Shown: positions 10,514 to 21,899 of the stretch, piece after piece | Numbering within the stretch: position 1 is the stretch's first letter | Layout: each line of letters opens with the position of its first letter | Source of the DNA: Sorex araneus | Taxonomy: Eukaryota; Chordata; Mammalia; Eulipotyphla; Soricidae | Direction of reading: 5' to 3' | Assembly (NCBI RefSeq): GCF_027595985.1 | Contig: NC_073305.1 | Coordinates: 165,636,172-165,700,171 of the forward strand | Length of the DNA: 64,000 bases | Translations under genes and position numbers: made by a program | The notes under the pieces: model-generated | Told to the model about the DNA's origin: nothing | Database searches by the model: none | The model's input: only the letters and a program-made list of their open reading frames with translations

Positions 10514-12351
10514 CTCATAAAATGGGCCATGCTGATTAGGAACTGTAGATTTTAGTTTGATGGAAGAGCTAGGAATCAGATATTATGAAAAACCAGGGCA
10601 ACTTTCTATGAGAGTCGTGAGATTATTAATGAGATTATTAGTGTTTTGTTAGTATCCTTAGGTCCTGGGGAGAACCCAGGTCCTCCACTGGTCTCTAGTA
10701 GTAAATGACCTCATCCAATGCTCCCATAACACACAAGCATTGTTTAATTTCCAGGAAACTTAGAACTAAATAGAGAAATGTTTAGAAGATTCAGAATGAT
10801 TTATCAATATTGGAACCAAGTGAAGAACAATAAAATCTACCAGGAAAAGGGGAGTGGTGATTGCAAAACTTGTATCAAGTTTTAGTTGAGCAATCTATTT
10901 GCCTCTCTGTCTCCACTGGACTGTGTTCTGTCCTGTCAACATAAGAATGGTGAGTTTGTTAATTGGGGTGGGGGTGGGGGGCTTTCTAATTGTGCTTGGG
11001 GGCATAGGGGACACTTGTAGTTATACATAGCCTGAGGTTGCAAAGCCTGATAGTCAGGTGATTGGCCTGGCATTTTAATGCTCTTCACACAGGAAATACC
11101 AGGCAGACTCCCAGGGGTACTCCTAGGGCCATGTAATGTCAGGCGAACCTCAGGACCCTTATCATTTCTGCGCTCCACCACTTTGAGTTGTCCTCCCAGT
11201 CAAAAGATGGTGTTTTCAGTCTTCACATTTTCAACACAGTGCCTGGCCGAGTCAGTCCTCAGAAAAATTTTATATGCTGTCATGATCCAGCTCTTAACTT
11301 ATAGTTAAGCATAAGGTGCTTTAGCCAGGCCCATCTCGATGCCAGGGTAGCACACAACTCACTGCTTGCCCTGGGTTGGTCTCGTCCCTCGTCGGGACCC
11401 TGCTGTTGGGGGTGCTAGGAAGTAAGGGCAGCTGAGGCTTAGGAGAGAACAGATGCCCAGGAGGAAAATATCATGCAGAGTCAAATGACTCCCAGGTATA
11501 GCATTTGCCACAGTCTTCCTGTGCCCATACAAAAGGATTTGACTCTGAATAAACTATGTAAAGGACTCAAGGAGAAGAGAAAAACAATATTTACAAGTCA
11601 ACAGAACACTAAGAAGGAAGTTACAAATAAACATAGAGGAAAGTTCCCAATAAACCTGAACTACCTGAGGCTATGTTATCCTACAATGAACAAGCAAGGT
11701 TTTCGTGAAACTTGGTACTTTTCTTTTCCTGCCCCCCTAGATGAGTCAAGTATCTTCATTCCAATTTTCAGAACTGCCCCCATTTTTAGGCTCCCTCCTA
11801 CAACCATTTCAGAATGTAGTAGAAATAAAAGGAAAGGGATTTTCTTTTTCTCGATATTTTAGTGTTTATACCTGGGCATGTTTATGGATGGGAAAGGTCT
11901 CCAGAAACACAACCCTAGACATTCTCTGGCAAAGGATGTACTATACAAAAATGGGCCAGCAAACTATGCTTAGACCTCATGGGGTTCAGCATGGAGAGAT
12001 GTTTCCTCTCAGGTCTTGACTAAGAATTTGTTCTTGGGAGTGAGAGATACATTTCAAACCTCTTCCCCATGACAATCCTTCAAATTTTGGATAACGCTAT
12101 CCTTAATATCAAATGATTTCTGCTTCTCCAAATGTTGCTCATATGACATAGTTTTGGGACCTTCCCTTCACCAGATTCTTCTCATGCATCGTGTCTGGCA
12201 GATCCAGAAATGACCACAGTATTTGGACTACAGCTGCCCTTGGGCCTCTGCATATCCATTGCAGCCAAGATGTCATTGTCAGCAGGTTGGCAGCTTGTCA
12301 CCCTTTGGACTTTCACCGTGCTTGCTGTCAACTCAAGTCCCAGGGTTTTGT
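10514..12351. other. Unassigned non-coding stretch
   Basis: No recognised repeat or gene. Overlapping open frames at 11473-12019 (+) were read and match nothing I know. A short G-rich run sits at 10963-10981. Confidence 0.35.
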
Positions 12352-12548
12352 GTTGCTTTTGTTTGTTTGCTTATTTTGGTTTTGTTTTTTGGGCCACCCA
12401 GACTGGTGCTCATAAACTATTCCTGGATCTCAGCTCAGAAGTGACCACTGGTGGCGCTTGGGAGAACATATTGGTGACAAGGATTTGAATCTGAGTCTGG
12501 GAGTTTCTAAGCAAGTGCCTTATCTCCTGTACTATCTCTCCAACCCTG
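12352..12548 (-). mobile_element. Diverged SINE
   Basis: Reverse-strand copy with GTTT-rich tail complement, gggccacccagactggtgctc, and an aagcaagtgccttatctcctgtactatctctcc head end. Confidence 0.82.
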
Positions 12549-12764
12549 TCTCAAGTTATTTTTAGTGTGATATGCTACAACCAGGGTACTCCAGTTCTAC
12601 ACTTGTGTAGTTTGTACTAAGTTGCTATTTTGAACCTAAAGATTGAACTTGGATCTTCATCTCATTGATATGTTTGACTCATTAGTTCAAGTAATATTGG
12701 CACTTTTGGAATTTTGATTCTTTTATGAAATGTTGACATTCTAACATTTTGGAAGCTGCGTTTT

Positions 12765-12950
12765 ATTTTTGGTTTGTTTGGGGTTTTGTTGCTGCTGTTT
12801 TGGAGTCACACTCTGCAGTGCTTTGCACTGAGGGATCACTCCTGGTAGGGCTCTGTATGGGGGGGCCATAATGAGTGCCAGGGATCAAACCCCGGGTCAC
12901 CTGTGTGCAAGACAAGTGCCCTACCTGTTGTACTAATCCCCTGCCCTGCA
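12765..12950 (-). mobile_element. Diverged SINE
   Basis: Reverse strand: gagtcacactctgcagtgc, gggatcactcctggtaggg, gatcaaaccccgggtcacc, caagtgccctacctgttgtac. Confidence 0.82.
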
Positions 12951-13162
12951 CCTGTGCTTTTGATGAGCTTACTGGCCCCATTTATCTAGTCACTGAATAA
13001 AGTATTGACTAAGACAGATTCTGGGAAGAATTCAGAGGACAGCACTGTGGCTCAACAAAAGTTTATGAGTTAAGTGAAAAAAGATATTGCAGAGGGGAAA
13101 AGAGAAAATGATAATTATCTTGAGCACCCTATTCAGAGCAGCGTTTTCTCTTTCAGTGATCC

Positions 13163-13321
13163 TCAAAAGATTGAGGGTAGGGTGTTTGCCTTGCACGTGG
13201 CGGACCCAGGTTCGATTCCCAGCATCCCATATGGTCTCCCAAGCACCACCATGAGTAACCCCTGAGCATCGTCGGGTGTGACCCAAAAAGCAAAAAAACA
13301 AAAAAAAAAACAAAAAAAAAA
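13163..13321 (+). mobile_element. SINE, head truncated
   Basis: Begins inside the head at about gagggtagggtgtttgcc; B box ggttcgattccc is intact. Ends cccaaaaagcaaaaaa with a long A-rich tail. Confidence 0.9.
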
Positions 13322-13867
13322 GGAGTGAAATTTAATTTCCCAAGAGATAGTTTTTATGTCTTTACAGAAGTTTTCAGCAATTTTGATTCCCATCCATTCT
13401 TTCTTCTTCCCATTCATTCTTGCAGGATTTCAATGAATAATGTGTGGTATTTGTAGCATACTCCACCACACACCTAATGCTACAAAGGAACCACCAAAAA
13501 TCTGTAGTGATTCAAAACACTTTATTTGTTGCAGTTCTGTTGGAAGGTTAGTCATTTCTTACCTCCCCACCCACCCCCAACGACTCATCTTGTGGGCACC
13601 TGTAACCCTAATAACCCTCAGGATGCTGGGCTGAGCTAAGATCTGGGTCTCATCCTACATTTGGGTGTTCTTCTTCAGGGAGGTGTTTAGTTTTTTTCTT
13701 AGGCAGTGGCAGCATATCAGCAGGATAAAGCCCTACTTGAAAATTCCAATGGATCTTTATTTGTTTGTTGATGCCCCATTGGTCAAAATAAGTCACATGA
13801 TCACAGCAATGATCAGTAAGGAAGTAGCAGATGATTTAAGGAGTGTTATTTTATTTGAGGCTTTGTT
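13322..13867. other. Unassigned non-coding stretch
   Basis: No feature recognised. Confidence 0.35.
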
Positions 13868-14054
13868 TGGGTTTTTTTGTTTGTTTGTTTTGTTTTATTG
13901 TTGGGCCACATATCTGTGCTCAGGGTTTACTCCTGGATCTGTACTTTGATATTTCTCCTTATAGACTTGAGGGAACTTCTGGGATGCCAGGGATCAAACC
14001 TTCATTGGCTGCATACAAGGCAAATGCTCTATCACTATAATCTCTCTGGCCCAA
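13868..14054 (-). mobile_element. Diverged SINE
   Basis: Reverse-strand copy: gggccacatatctgtgctcaggg, actcctggatctgtac, gggatcaaacc, tacaaggcaaatgctctatcac. Confidence 0.82.
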
Positions 14055-15290
14055 AGAAGTGAGATTTTAATGGAGGACATAAATGAAACTACTCACCACA
14101 AATATTTTCAACTGTTCACAGTACTTTTAGTAGGCCAGACCTCATAATTTATGTTTCTTTATAATCATTTTTAGTGAGAATGTCTGTAAAGCTTTTCTTA
14201 GCAGGAAATATGAGCAAGTGCTTGTGGAAAAAAAGACCTGGTATTGAGTTTTCATTAAAAAGAAAAAAACTGAAATCTAAATTTCTCACCTCGAGTTGAT
14301 ACAGATTTGCTAATTATTGAAGAATAGTTTCAATTAGATATTGTCTTATTGATGAGTATTTCAAAATGTCAACCCTGCCATGCTCATGTTCTATTTGCAG
14401 AGGGCTAAACAGAATAGACCCTCATATGTTCCATTTCATGAGCGAACGTCTGATCTTGCTTTGTCCAAACACTTCCATCTGGAACTTTATGTTTGAGGAG
14501 TTACGCAGTGATGCGGGGAACAATGATTGTTCCCCGGGGTGGCGAGTTGCCAGTAATTTTAGTACGCCTGCAAGACGATTTAGCAGTCCTAAAGTGTTTA
14601 ATCCTACAGTGTTCCTGAGCCAAGATGCTTCAGCTTAGATTTCCTTGATTCCTTTCATTTTGTAAGATGGATTCTCCATGTTTTTTTAAGTATTGAATGA
14701 TACAGGTAAGTAGTTTTTTTGTCGTTTGTTTGTTTAAATGTTAGAATCCAGTTCTACCCTGTGCCACTAGGCCTGTGAATGGTAAGACACCCAAGGTGTA
14801 GGACTTTGCAGATCTACACAAGTGGTGAATTCTTTCGTCTTTCCTTTCCTCTTTGCTCTTTTTCCAAATTGCACTGTATCTTTGCACTATTTCTTTCCTC
14901 TTCCCCACCCAAAAAGGTCCTTAGAATGTCATCCTGAATAAACAAAGCCGTCAGAGTTGCTTCTTGCCCAAACCACATGTTTAGTAAAACAGAATTCATC
15001 ACTCATTACTCAGTGTTTCTAAACAGCCTGGGTGAAAATATTAAACAAACAAACAAATAAGAAAAAAGCCCTGGCAAGTAAATTAAAAACAGAACTAGTG
15101 ATTTATTTCTGGCTAGATTCTTTGATTAATGCTTAGAAATGGGAAGAGTGAAATATGTTTATTTTTATGTAACAGACATGAGAATTCCTTCTTGAAATTT
15201 TGCTTGGAGCCACATATTTCTAAGAATGACTGGTGAGAAAAAAAAGAAGCGCTTCTAGGCATAAAGAAGGAGAATATCTTAAACTGAAAA
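14055..15290. other. Unassigned non-coding stretch
   Basis: No recognised feature. A 90-codon frame at 14366-14638 (+) lacks recognisable motifs. Confidence 0.35.
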
Positions 15291-15365
15291 AGGAGGCTAG
15301 AGAATAGTACAGGGACTAAGGTGCTTTTCTTGCCCATGGTCAATCCTGGTTTGATGCTTGCTACA
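15291..15365 (+). mobile_element. SINE head, cut off by an RTE-derived repeat
   Basis: aggaggctagagaatagtacaggg and a B box (tcctggtttgatgc) are present, but the body is replaced by an oppositely oriented RTE-derived repeat. Confidence 0.6.
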
Positions 15366-15378
15366 TGTACCCCAAACC

Positions 15379-15675
15379 ATCTTCATTATCATCATCATCC
15401 CATTGATCATAGATTTTCTTGAGCGGTCTCAGTAACATCTCCATTCGTCCTAGCCCTGAGATTTTTAGAAGCCTCTCTTTACTCATCCTTCCCAATGATG
15501 CCACATTGAAGGTTCTTTCAGGGTTAGGGGAATGAGACCCATCATTGGCACTGGTTTTGGCATATGAATATGCCATGGGGAGCTTGTCAGGCTCTCCCAT
15601 GCAGGCAAGAAACTCTCGGAAGCTTGCTAATTTCTCCGAGAGGGAGAACTAGGCTACAAGATGTCACGCACAATC
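15379..15675 (-). mobile_element. RTE-derived repeat, long type (b)
   Basis: Read on the reverse strand it runs: ctccctctcggaga, cgagagtttcttgcc, catgggagagcctg, gcatattcatatgcc, a type-b insert (cctgaaagaaccttcaatg), then aatggagatgttactgagacc matching the RTE 3' coding end. It finishes in a GAT/ATG-type tail (15379-15401). No tRNA head is seen. Confidence 0.8.
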
Positions 15676-15767
15676 AAATGGATTTGTGATTGTGAATATA
15701 CTAAAAAAAAATTGAATGGTATATTTTTATACCATGTTTGGCATAAACTTGGAAATCACATATATCA

Positions 15768-15872
15768 GGGGCCAGAGCGATAGTACAGTGGGAAGGGTGC
15801 ATGCCTTGCATATGGCAAACCTGGGTTCAATCCCTGGCATCCCATATCATAAATTAAAAAATAAACAGAAAA
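15768..15872 (+). mobile_element. Short SINE, 3' body missing
   Basis: ggggccagagcgatagtacag, B box gggttcaatccc and ggcatcccatatc are clear, then it ends abruptly in an AT-rich tail. Only the head plus about 20 bp is present. Confidence 0.85.
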
Positions 15873-16467
15873 ATCTCTTAACTCAGTGACATTTTAAAGA
15901 GGAATTTTCTTTATTTCTTGACAACTGTAACAATGAGAAGTCATCTCAGGCCATCTCTATGGGTTCTGAGATGCTCTCTTTGTGGAGGTGACATTTGAGC
16001 AGAAACACAAATGCTTAGAGGGAATGAACCAGTCAAAGCATCCGGGAAAGCAGTGGAGACTTAGAGGGAACAGGGACACTCCTGACATGACTTGCCCTTA
16101 ACTAGAGCTGCTCTTTCTCTTTCGCCACCCACTCTGTGTTTCCCTAAGCTCTTCTCTTGGCAGATCAGGAGAACTTGAAATCCACTTGGAACACGGACTT
16201 CTTCAACAGTGATGCACTACTCTGCACGGGGCAGTTTTATTAAACAGAAGACAGAGTCTTTCAGGCTGACATTTGCATCTGCGTAGCTCCTGCCTTGTCT
16301 AGAACTCTCTAAAGAGAAATGATGAAATTCCTGAGTTTGATATGCTAACAACACGCATATCTTCCCCAACAGATGCTACCTATCCAAAATATAGATTCCT
16401 GACCCCGCAGTGCATTCTATCACACGCACATTCTGGCAGTTTAAGTATGATCATGCTTATTTGTGTA
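15873..16467. other. Unassigned non-coding stretch
   Basis: No feature recognised. Confidence 0.35.
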
Positions 16468-16548
16468 CTATGGTTGCAAACCCAGGGTCTCCTCACACAT
16501 GCAAGGTAAGTGATGCCCTCTCTGCCACTGAGCCATATCCTTGGCCTT
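16468..16548 (-). mobile_element. Minor-family tRNA-like SINE fragment
   Basis: Reverse strand reads like a tRNA with A box (atatggctcagtggcagag) and B-box region (ccctgggtttgca). It differs from the main SINE head and has no body attached. Confidence 0.5.
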
Positions 16549-16875
16549 CTTCTAATTCTGGAATGCCCACACTTCATTTTGGGCTGTGACTCTTGGCAAT
16601 TGTGGCTTCAAGCCAAATGCTATATAAATCAGTTCTTCAAGTGATGTCATTTTTATTCAGCATTGGCCAGGATTTTTTTTCTGTTCTTTCCTCATGAATG
16701 TTAAAATGAAATGCTACATGAAAGAACAGATTTAGAGGAGTTAATCTTCTGATTTCTTCCTTTCAAACTCAGACCACCCAGTGACATTTGCCCCGTGAAT
16801 GAAAAACAATTTTCATTATTGAAATACACATTTATGTGTCTTTGGGGTGGGGTTAAACTTTATTTTACTTATTTT

Positions 16876-17062
16876 TTATTAGTTTTTGGCTTGGGGTGCA
16901 CACCTGTCACAATTTCTGAGCAATTCTTGGCTCTGTCCTCCTAAGGAGTGATCCCCGGCAGTGCTCAGAGAACCACATGTAATGCTAGGGAGGAGATTCA
17001 AGCCAGGATCATTGAGAGGCAAGGCAAGTGCGGTAACCCTGGATCTACTACTCAAGTCCCTG
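16876..17062 (-). mobile_element. Diverged SINE
   Basis: Reverse strand: gtgcacacctgtcac, gagtgatccccggcagtgctcag, gaaccacatg, ggcaaggcaagtgc. It immediately precedes a young L1. Confidence 0.75.
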
Positions 17063-17085
17063 CAGTAAAATTTAATCTTGTTCCC

Positions 17086-17370
17086 AGGATGACCACTCAA
17101 TACCCCTACTGCAAACCACAACACCCAAAAGGAAAGAGAGATATCAAATTGGAATTCCCCGCCACAGAGGCGGGGTGGGGTGGGGTGGGGGGGATGGGAT
17201 TGAAGGAGTGGGAGGGATACTGGGTTCATTGGTGGTGGAGAATGGACACTGGTGGAGGGATGGGCTCTCAAACGTTGCATGAGGGAAAAACAAGCACGAA
17301 AATGTGTGAATCTTCAACTGTATCCTCACTGTGACTCGCTAATTAAAAAATAAATAAATTTAAAATAAAA
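17086..17370 (+). mobile_element. Young L1 3' UTR insertion with 18-bp target-site duplication
   Basis: Only the L1 3' UTR is present: G-rich tract (17161-17215), ggagaatggacactggtgg, and the closing cactgtgactcgctaattaa before an A-rich tail. Exact repeats aaatttaatcttgttccc lie at 17068-17085 and 17371-17388. Confidence 0.93.
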
Positions 17371-17689
17371 AAATTTAATCTTGTTCCCCAGTGTGGGAAA
17401 AGAACAAAAGAGAGACTAGGCCACAAATGGAGTCAGTTGAATTGCTGTTCAACCTCTCCATATCTTGGAAATTCAAACTAACCAATCTGGAGTTTCCTCA
17501 TCAGTATTAGTGAGTGAATCTGAGTTATTCTTAGAAGGTAGTTTTGTCTAAGATGGTCTTCTGCTAAGGACCTTATCTCACTTGCTTCCTACCTATAGAA
17601 TCTTTCATTTTGTATCACTTTTGCAGCACCTTTGTGCTTGCTAGATGGGAGGCTGCAGAATCCAGGAGTCATTCGATAAGACCATATAC

Positions 17690-17866
17690 ACTTTTTTGTG
17701 TGTGTGGGTAGGAGGCATATCTGGCAATACTCAGGGGTTACTCGTGGCTCTACACTCAGAGATTACCCCAGAGGTGCTCAGGGGATCATATTGGATACTG
17801 GGAGTTGAACCCAGGTCAACCACATGCCAGGCAAACTCCCTAGTCATTGTACTGTCACTCAGCCCT
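17690..17866 (-). mobile_element. Diverged SINE
   Basis: Reverse strand: ggcatatctggcaatactcagggg, gctcaggggatcatattgg, gttgaacccaggtcaacc. Confidence 0.85.
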
Positions 17867-17965
17867 CAGACAAAGCATCTTAAAGATGAACTCAGTTGGA
17901 TTTTTGTTGATACCTAGAAACAAAAGCGCCGTACTGTTTCACTACCAAATGCCGTCTGATATAAT

Positions 17966-18103
17966 TGTTTGTTTTGGGACCACACCCAATTGTGCTCAGG
18001 GATTAATTACTCCTTGCATGGTTTGGGGGACCATATTCGGTGTTAGGGATTGAACCTGGGTCAGGTACAAGCAAGGCCCCTGTAATATCTCTCAAGGTCT
18101 ATT
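17966..18103 (-). mobile_element. Diverged SINE
   Basis: Reverse strand: gggaccacacccaattgtgctcagg, gggggaccatattcgg, gattgaacctgggtcagg. The middle is shortened. Confidence 0.8.
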
Positions 18104-18983
18104 TCTTTCGTTCACTACTGGGGAAGAAGAAGGCTTGTTCTCTGCAGCTACATCTAGCCACATGCCCGGCTCACACCACCAAGTTTTATGACATGTATTT
18201 TATGACATGTATTTTAAGTATTAAAAGCAATAATGGATGAAACATTGATTTAAAGAAATAAATAAATTACTCTTCTATAGCTGAGAACCTATGTTTCTAG
18301 CCTCAGAGGAACTGACCAGCCTTGCACACTCCTCTCTACCTACTTGCCCTCATCTTACTCATCAAGAACACTGGATGAGTCACAAGGGTACATTTCTGAA
18401 GGTCCCTCAAAGTACCAAGGCCCAAGTAATTCCTGGCATCTCAGGGTCGGGGCAGCCCCGTCTCCTTTCATCCTGGCACTGAACTACCTGCATGCTTGAC
18501 AGAGAATCAAGGGAAGAAATCCCCAGACCCACTGAGCACCATTTGGGAGCACTCTCTTCCCTGCGTGCCCACCAGTGGGCTGGAGGAAGTGGAGGGTAAA
18601 TGAAAAAAGAACTCTAGCTGACAAGGTGGCCTTGAAACTTTTTTGTATCTTGATTAACAGAAGCTGGAGAAGTTTTCATAAAAAGTGTCAACAGTTCTTC
18701 TACACAGAGAGAGGCTGGATTTATTTCCCAGCCATGCTCGACTTTAGGCCTCTTGGGACAATGAGATTATAGAAATGTAACAGGACATTGTTGCAAAGTG
18801 ATGCACTCTGTACCCTGTCTGCCAGCCTCTGCCATGCCTCAGAATTGTTGTTGTTTCACGTTTTCCAGGCAGGGGATATCTAGTCAAAGAATTGAAAGCT
18901 AGTATTGACAATAATAGTTGGAAATGATCGCGCTGGATAAGAACTGTGTGTTAAAAGTAGGTAAAGCGGTATTTCTTGATAAC
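18104..18983. other. Unassigned non-coding stretch
   Basis: Apart from a small direct repeat ttatgacatgtatttta at about 18188-18219, nothing is recognised. Confidence 0.35.
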
Positions 18984-19022
18984 CTTTCAGTGTCTATATT
19001 GCAAACCTCAATGCACAGAGAG

Positions 19023-19077
<55 letters not shown>

Positions 19078-19289
19078 GAGTGAGAGCACCTGCCATAGTG
19101 GTGGGGTATGGGGGTAGGGGATGATGGGAGGGAAGGGAACCTGGGGACACTGGTGCTGGGAAATGTACACTGATGGACGGATGGGAGTTGATGGGAGTTG
19201 GAACATGTATGACTGAAACCTAATCATGGACATATTTGTAAGCATCTATCTCACAGTGAGTCAATAAAATATTTTTTAGTTAAAAAAAA
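18984..19289 (+). mobile_element. L1 3' UTR with (GA)n tract
   Basis: Shares the L1 3' UTR plan: tattgcaaacc, purine tract, G-rich segment, gggaaatgtacactgatgg, tgactgaaacctaatcatgg, then a tcaataaaat end. The purine tract has grown into (GA)n at about 19031-19070. Confidence 0.88.
19031..19070 (+). repeat. (GA)n microsatellite
   Basis: Uninterrupted GA dinucleotides within the L1 3' UTR purine tract. Confidence 0.95.
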
Positions 19290-20041
19290 GAATTTAAAGT
19301 TGGCAAATTACTTGCGCGGGCTTATGGAGCTGCCTGTTTCCTTTCATAATTAGTGTTGATTTTGCTTAGGATGTATTGAGCTGAAGAAAACTGCGGGAAA
19401 GGATCTTGGTCTCTTGCTGGAGGGAAAGCCAAGGGAACAGGGCTGAAGTGGTTGCAGTTCTACCTAGATTGGTCTGTTTGCATCAGGCTGACACACGCGT
19501 TAAGAAATGGTTCAGGACTGGAAGAAGGCACTGTTCCATGTTGGCGTATTGTTCTGATGGAGTCAGGATGCAACATCCCATTCTGGTGGGTGAGGGATAA
19601 ACTCTTCTCTGAAAGAGACACTTCTTCTTGGCAGTCCATAATAAATGAGACCTGGTTGAAAGCAAACTATGAGGGTCCATGTGTAGTCTTGTGGAGATTG
19701 CAGCCAAAGAGATTACAGACTCAAAAAAGTCTTGGGGTTGGTTTTGACATGACTTATATCTACCTAGATAAAGGAGAAACTGGTCATCTATCATGGATAG
19801 AAATCTTTTAAGTGCCCGTTGCCAGATTAGTCAACTGAGTTCCTGATTAGCACAATAGCATACAAAATGGTGAAGAAATAGTAGTTGGTCAAGTGTCAAT
19901 CCTAATGACCTACGGCAGCCAGCTTTGCTTCATCTGCTGCAAAGGGGTGAATGTCACCATTGCACATGCTGGAGTATGTCTGAACCTGAGTTCTCAACAG
20001 TCTCCTTTTCTATCTATCTATTTATTTATTTATGTATTTAT
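19290..20041. other. Unassigned non-coding stretch
   Basis: Not recognised. Overlapping frames on both strands at 19452-19811 were inspected and show no known domain. Confidence 0.3.
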
Positions 20042-20093
20042 TTGTTTTTATTGAATCATCATGAGATACAGTTACAAAGTTTTCATGTCAAAA
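20042..20093 (-). mobile_element. L1 3' terminus fragment
   Basis: ttattgaatcatcatgagat and agttacaaagttttcatg match the terminal 50 bp of other reverse-strand L1 3' UTRs here. It abuts the pyrimidine tract. Confidence 0.75.
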
Positions 20094-20408
20094 AGGTCTT
20101 CTTCTTCTTCTTCTTCTTCTTCTTCTTCTTCTTCTTCTTCTTCTTCTTCTTCTTCTTCTTCTTCTTCTTCTTCCTCTTCCTCTTCCTCTTTCTCTCTTTC
20201 TTCCTCTTCCTCCTGCTCCTGCTCCTCCTCCTCTTCCTCGTCATCTTCCTCCACCCCTTCCCCTTCCCCTTCCCCTTTCCCTTCTCCTCCTTTTCCTTCT
20301 TCTTCTTCTTCTTCTCTTTCTCCTCCTTCTCTTTCTCCTCCTCCTCCTTCTCCTCCTCCTCCTCTTCCTCCTCTTCCTTCTCCTCCTCTTTCTCCTCCTC
20401 CTCCTCTT
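20094..20408. repeat. 315-bp polypyrimidine tract with about 25 CTT units
   Basis: Nearly pure C/T on the + strand. A regular (CTT)n block at about 20097-20173 is followed by mixed TCC/TTC/CCTT units to 20408. It lies between two antisense L1 3' ends, so it is probably an expanded tail of the right-hand L1 (homopurine in its sense direction). The long serine-, phenylalanine- or glutamate-rich open frames here are artefacts of the repeat. Confidence 0.97.
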
Positions 20409-20672
20409 TTTAATTGAATCACAGTGAGACACAGAGTTGCAAAGCTGTTAATGGTGAGGTTTCAGACATACAGTGTTCCAGTACCCATCTCTTCATTAGT
20501 GTACATTTCCCACCACCAACCAGTGTCCCCAGTTTCTCTCCCGCCACCCTCCCCTCAGCCTGTGTCTATGGCAGACAATTTCTTTCTCTTCTCTCTCTCT
20601 CTCTCCCCTGCCTTTTGGGCATTTTGGTTTGCAAGACACATACTGAGAGGTTATCATATTTGGGTTTTTTTT
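20409..20672 (-). mobile_element. L1 3' UTR, antisense
   Basis: tttttaattgaatcacagtg, ttccagtacccatctc, catttcccaccacca, then a C-rich segment, (CT)n and ttttggtttgcaag give the reverse-strand order of the L1 3' UTR. Confidence 0.9.
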
Positions 20673-21184
20673 TAAGTAAAAAAAAATTATCATTGTTGAG
20701 CAAGAGGAACCAATGTTAGCATCTTAGGCTTCAAGACTGGTAAAAATATCTCATAAATTAGGTGATCTGGAATATCAGGCAAGACTATATTCCCAATATT
20801 GAAATAACCCAACTTTTCCTATGTTTTTACTCATGGGGGAATAACTGTAAATTACAATACAATGAAATTTACAATGTAAGGGAGCAAAACATTGCCACCT
20901 CCAAATATGTTTTTGGCCAAAAGTTAATTTATAGGAGGTATTCTGAAGGCTGTGCGGAGCTGCCTTTGAAAAAGGTACTCACCTTTAAATTCTCTATTAA
21001 GGTACCTCTTACAGCTTGGGGGAAGATCTCAACCTCACCTCTAATCCCTTTCCCAAGAGAAGGCAGAACTTAAATTTGCATGCCTTTGTTTTCAAGGTTC
21101 CCAGGCTTTCCTGGGAACCTCTATGACTTCCCCCTTCTCCTTCCCCCAAGGTCCTGCTCAAGATTTGCTTTTTTTTATGGTGGT
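20673..21184. other. Unassigned non-coding stretch
   Basis: No feature recognised; a 103-codon frame at 20762-21073 (+) has no known motif. Confidence 0.3.
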
Positions 21185-21364
21185 ATCCAAGGGATATAGT
21201 TCAGCATAGTTCAGCAGCCAAGGCATTTGCCTTGCATGCCACTGACCTGGGTGTGGTTCCTGGCACTACATATGGTCTTAACAGAAGTCATCTCTTGAGC
21301 ACAGAGCCAGGAGCAGGCCCTAAACACAGCTGGGGGCCACCCCAAAACAAAACCAAAACCAAAA
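21185..21364 (+). mobile_element. Old SINE
   Basis: gatatagttcagc occurs twice in slightly different form at the head, then catttgccttgcatgcc, gacctgggtgtggttcc and gagcacagagccaggagc. CAAAA-type tail. Confidence 0.82.
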
Positions 21365-21845
21365 ATGATTGTACCTGAAACCATGTGCATTAGTTTGTTT
21401 TCTGTGTGTCTCTCTCATGTGCACAGAGGGTATCTATGCATGCTACCAATCAACATCCATATTTTTCTCTGAATCTGTCTGATGCTTAATTGTTTTTATA
21501 GCCTCTGAGAGTCCTGGAAGATATGAGATGACTTATTTCCCTTGTTCCCCAAAATAGAATGAATTGACCCCAACTAGGGGGTAGGGGTGCTTACCTCTCC
21601 CCCCAAACAAATTGAAATTTATATAATTTTTTTATTTCCTTCAAATTTAATTACAAATAGTTAAATTGGCCCCTGCCCTACTGCTAACAATTGCATTTCT
21701 CTTGACTCTCAATGGTGCCTTATACCATTGTGTATTGATGTAGTTGTTGACTTTTCACAACTACATTGACTTACTGAACATATTTTATGATAACAAATGA
21801 TAATTACAATTATATATGCATAAATAGGCTTGGGGGGCCACAACC

Positions 21846-21899
21846 AACCAGGAGTAAGCCCTGAACACAGTTGGGTGTGGCCCCAAAACCTAAATAAAT
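21846..21899 (+). mobile_element. SINE 3' fragment
   Basis: caggagtaagccctgaacac followed by agttgggtgtggcccc matches only the last body unit and tail. Confidence 0.6.

Noticed and set aside
11473-12019. Two overlapping 129- and 92-codon frames suggesting a degraded retroviral or other gene
   Set aside because: I could identify no motif of gag, pol, env or any cellular family.
19452-19811. 119-codon frame
   Set aside because: No recognisable motif, an overlapping 103-codon frame on the opposite strand, and no splice or promoter context. Left as unassigned.
20061-20432. Long poly-Ser, poly-Phe, Glu/Gly- and Arg-rich open frames
   Set aside because: They are translations of the polypyrimidine tract in different frames; no coding evidence.
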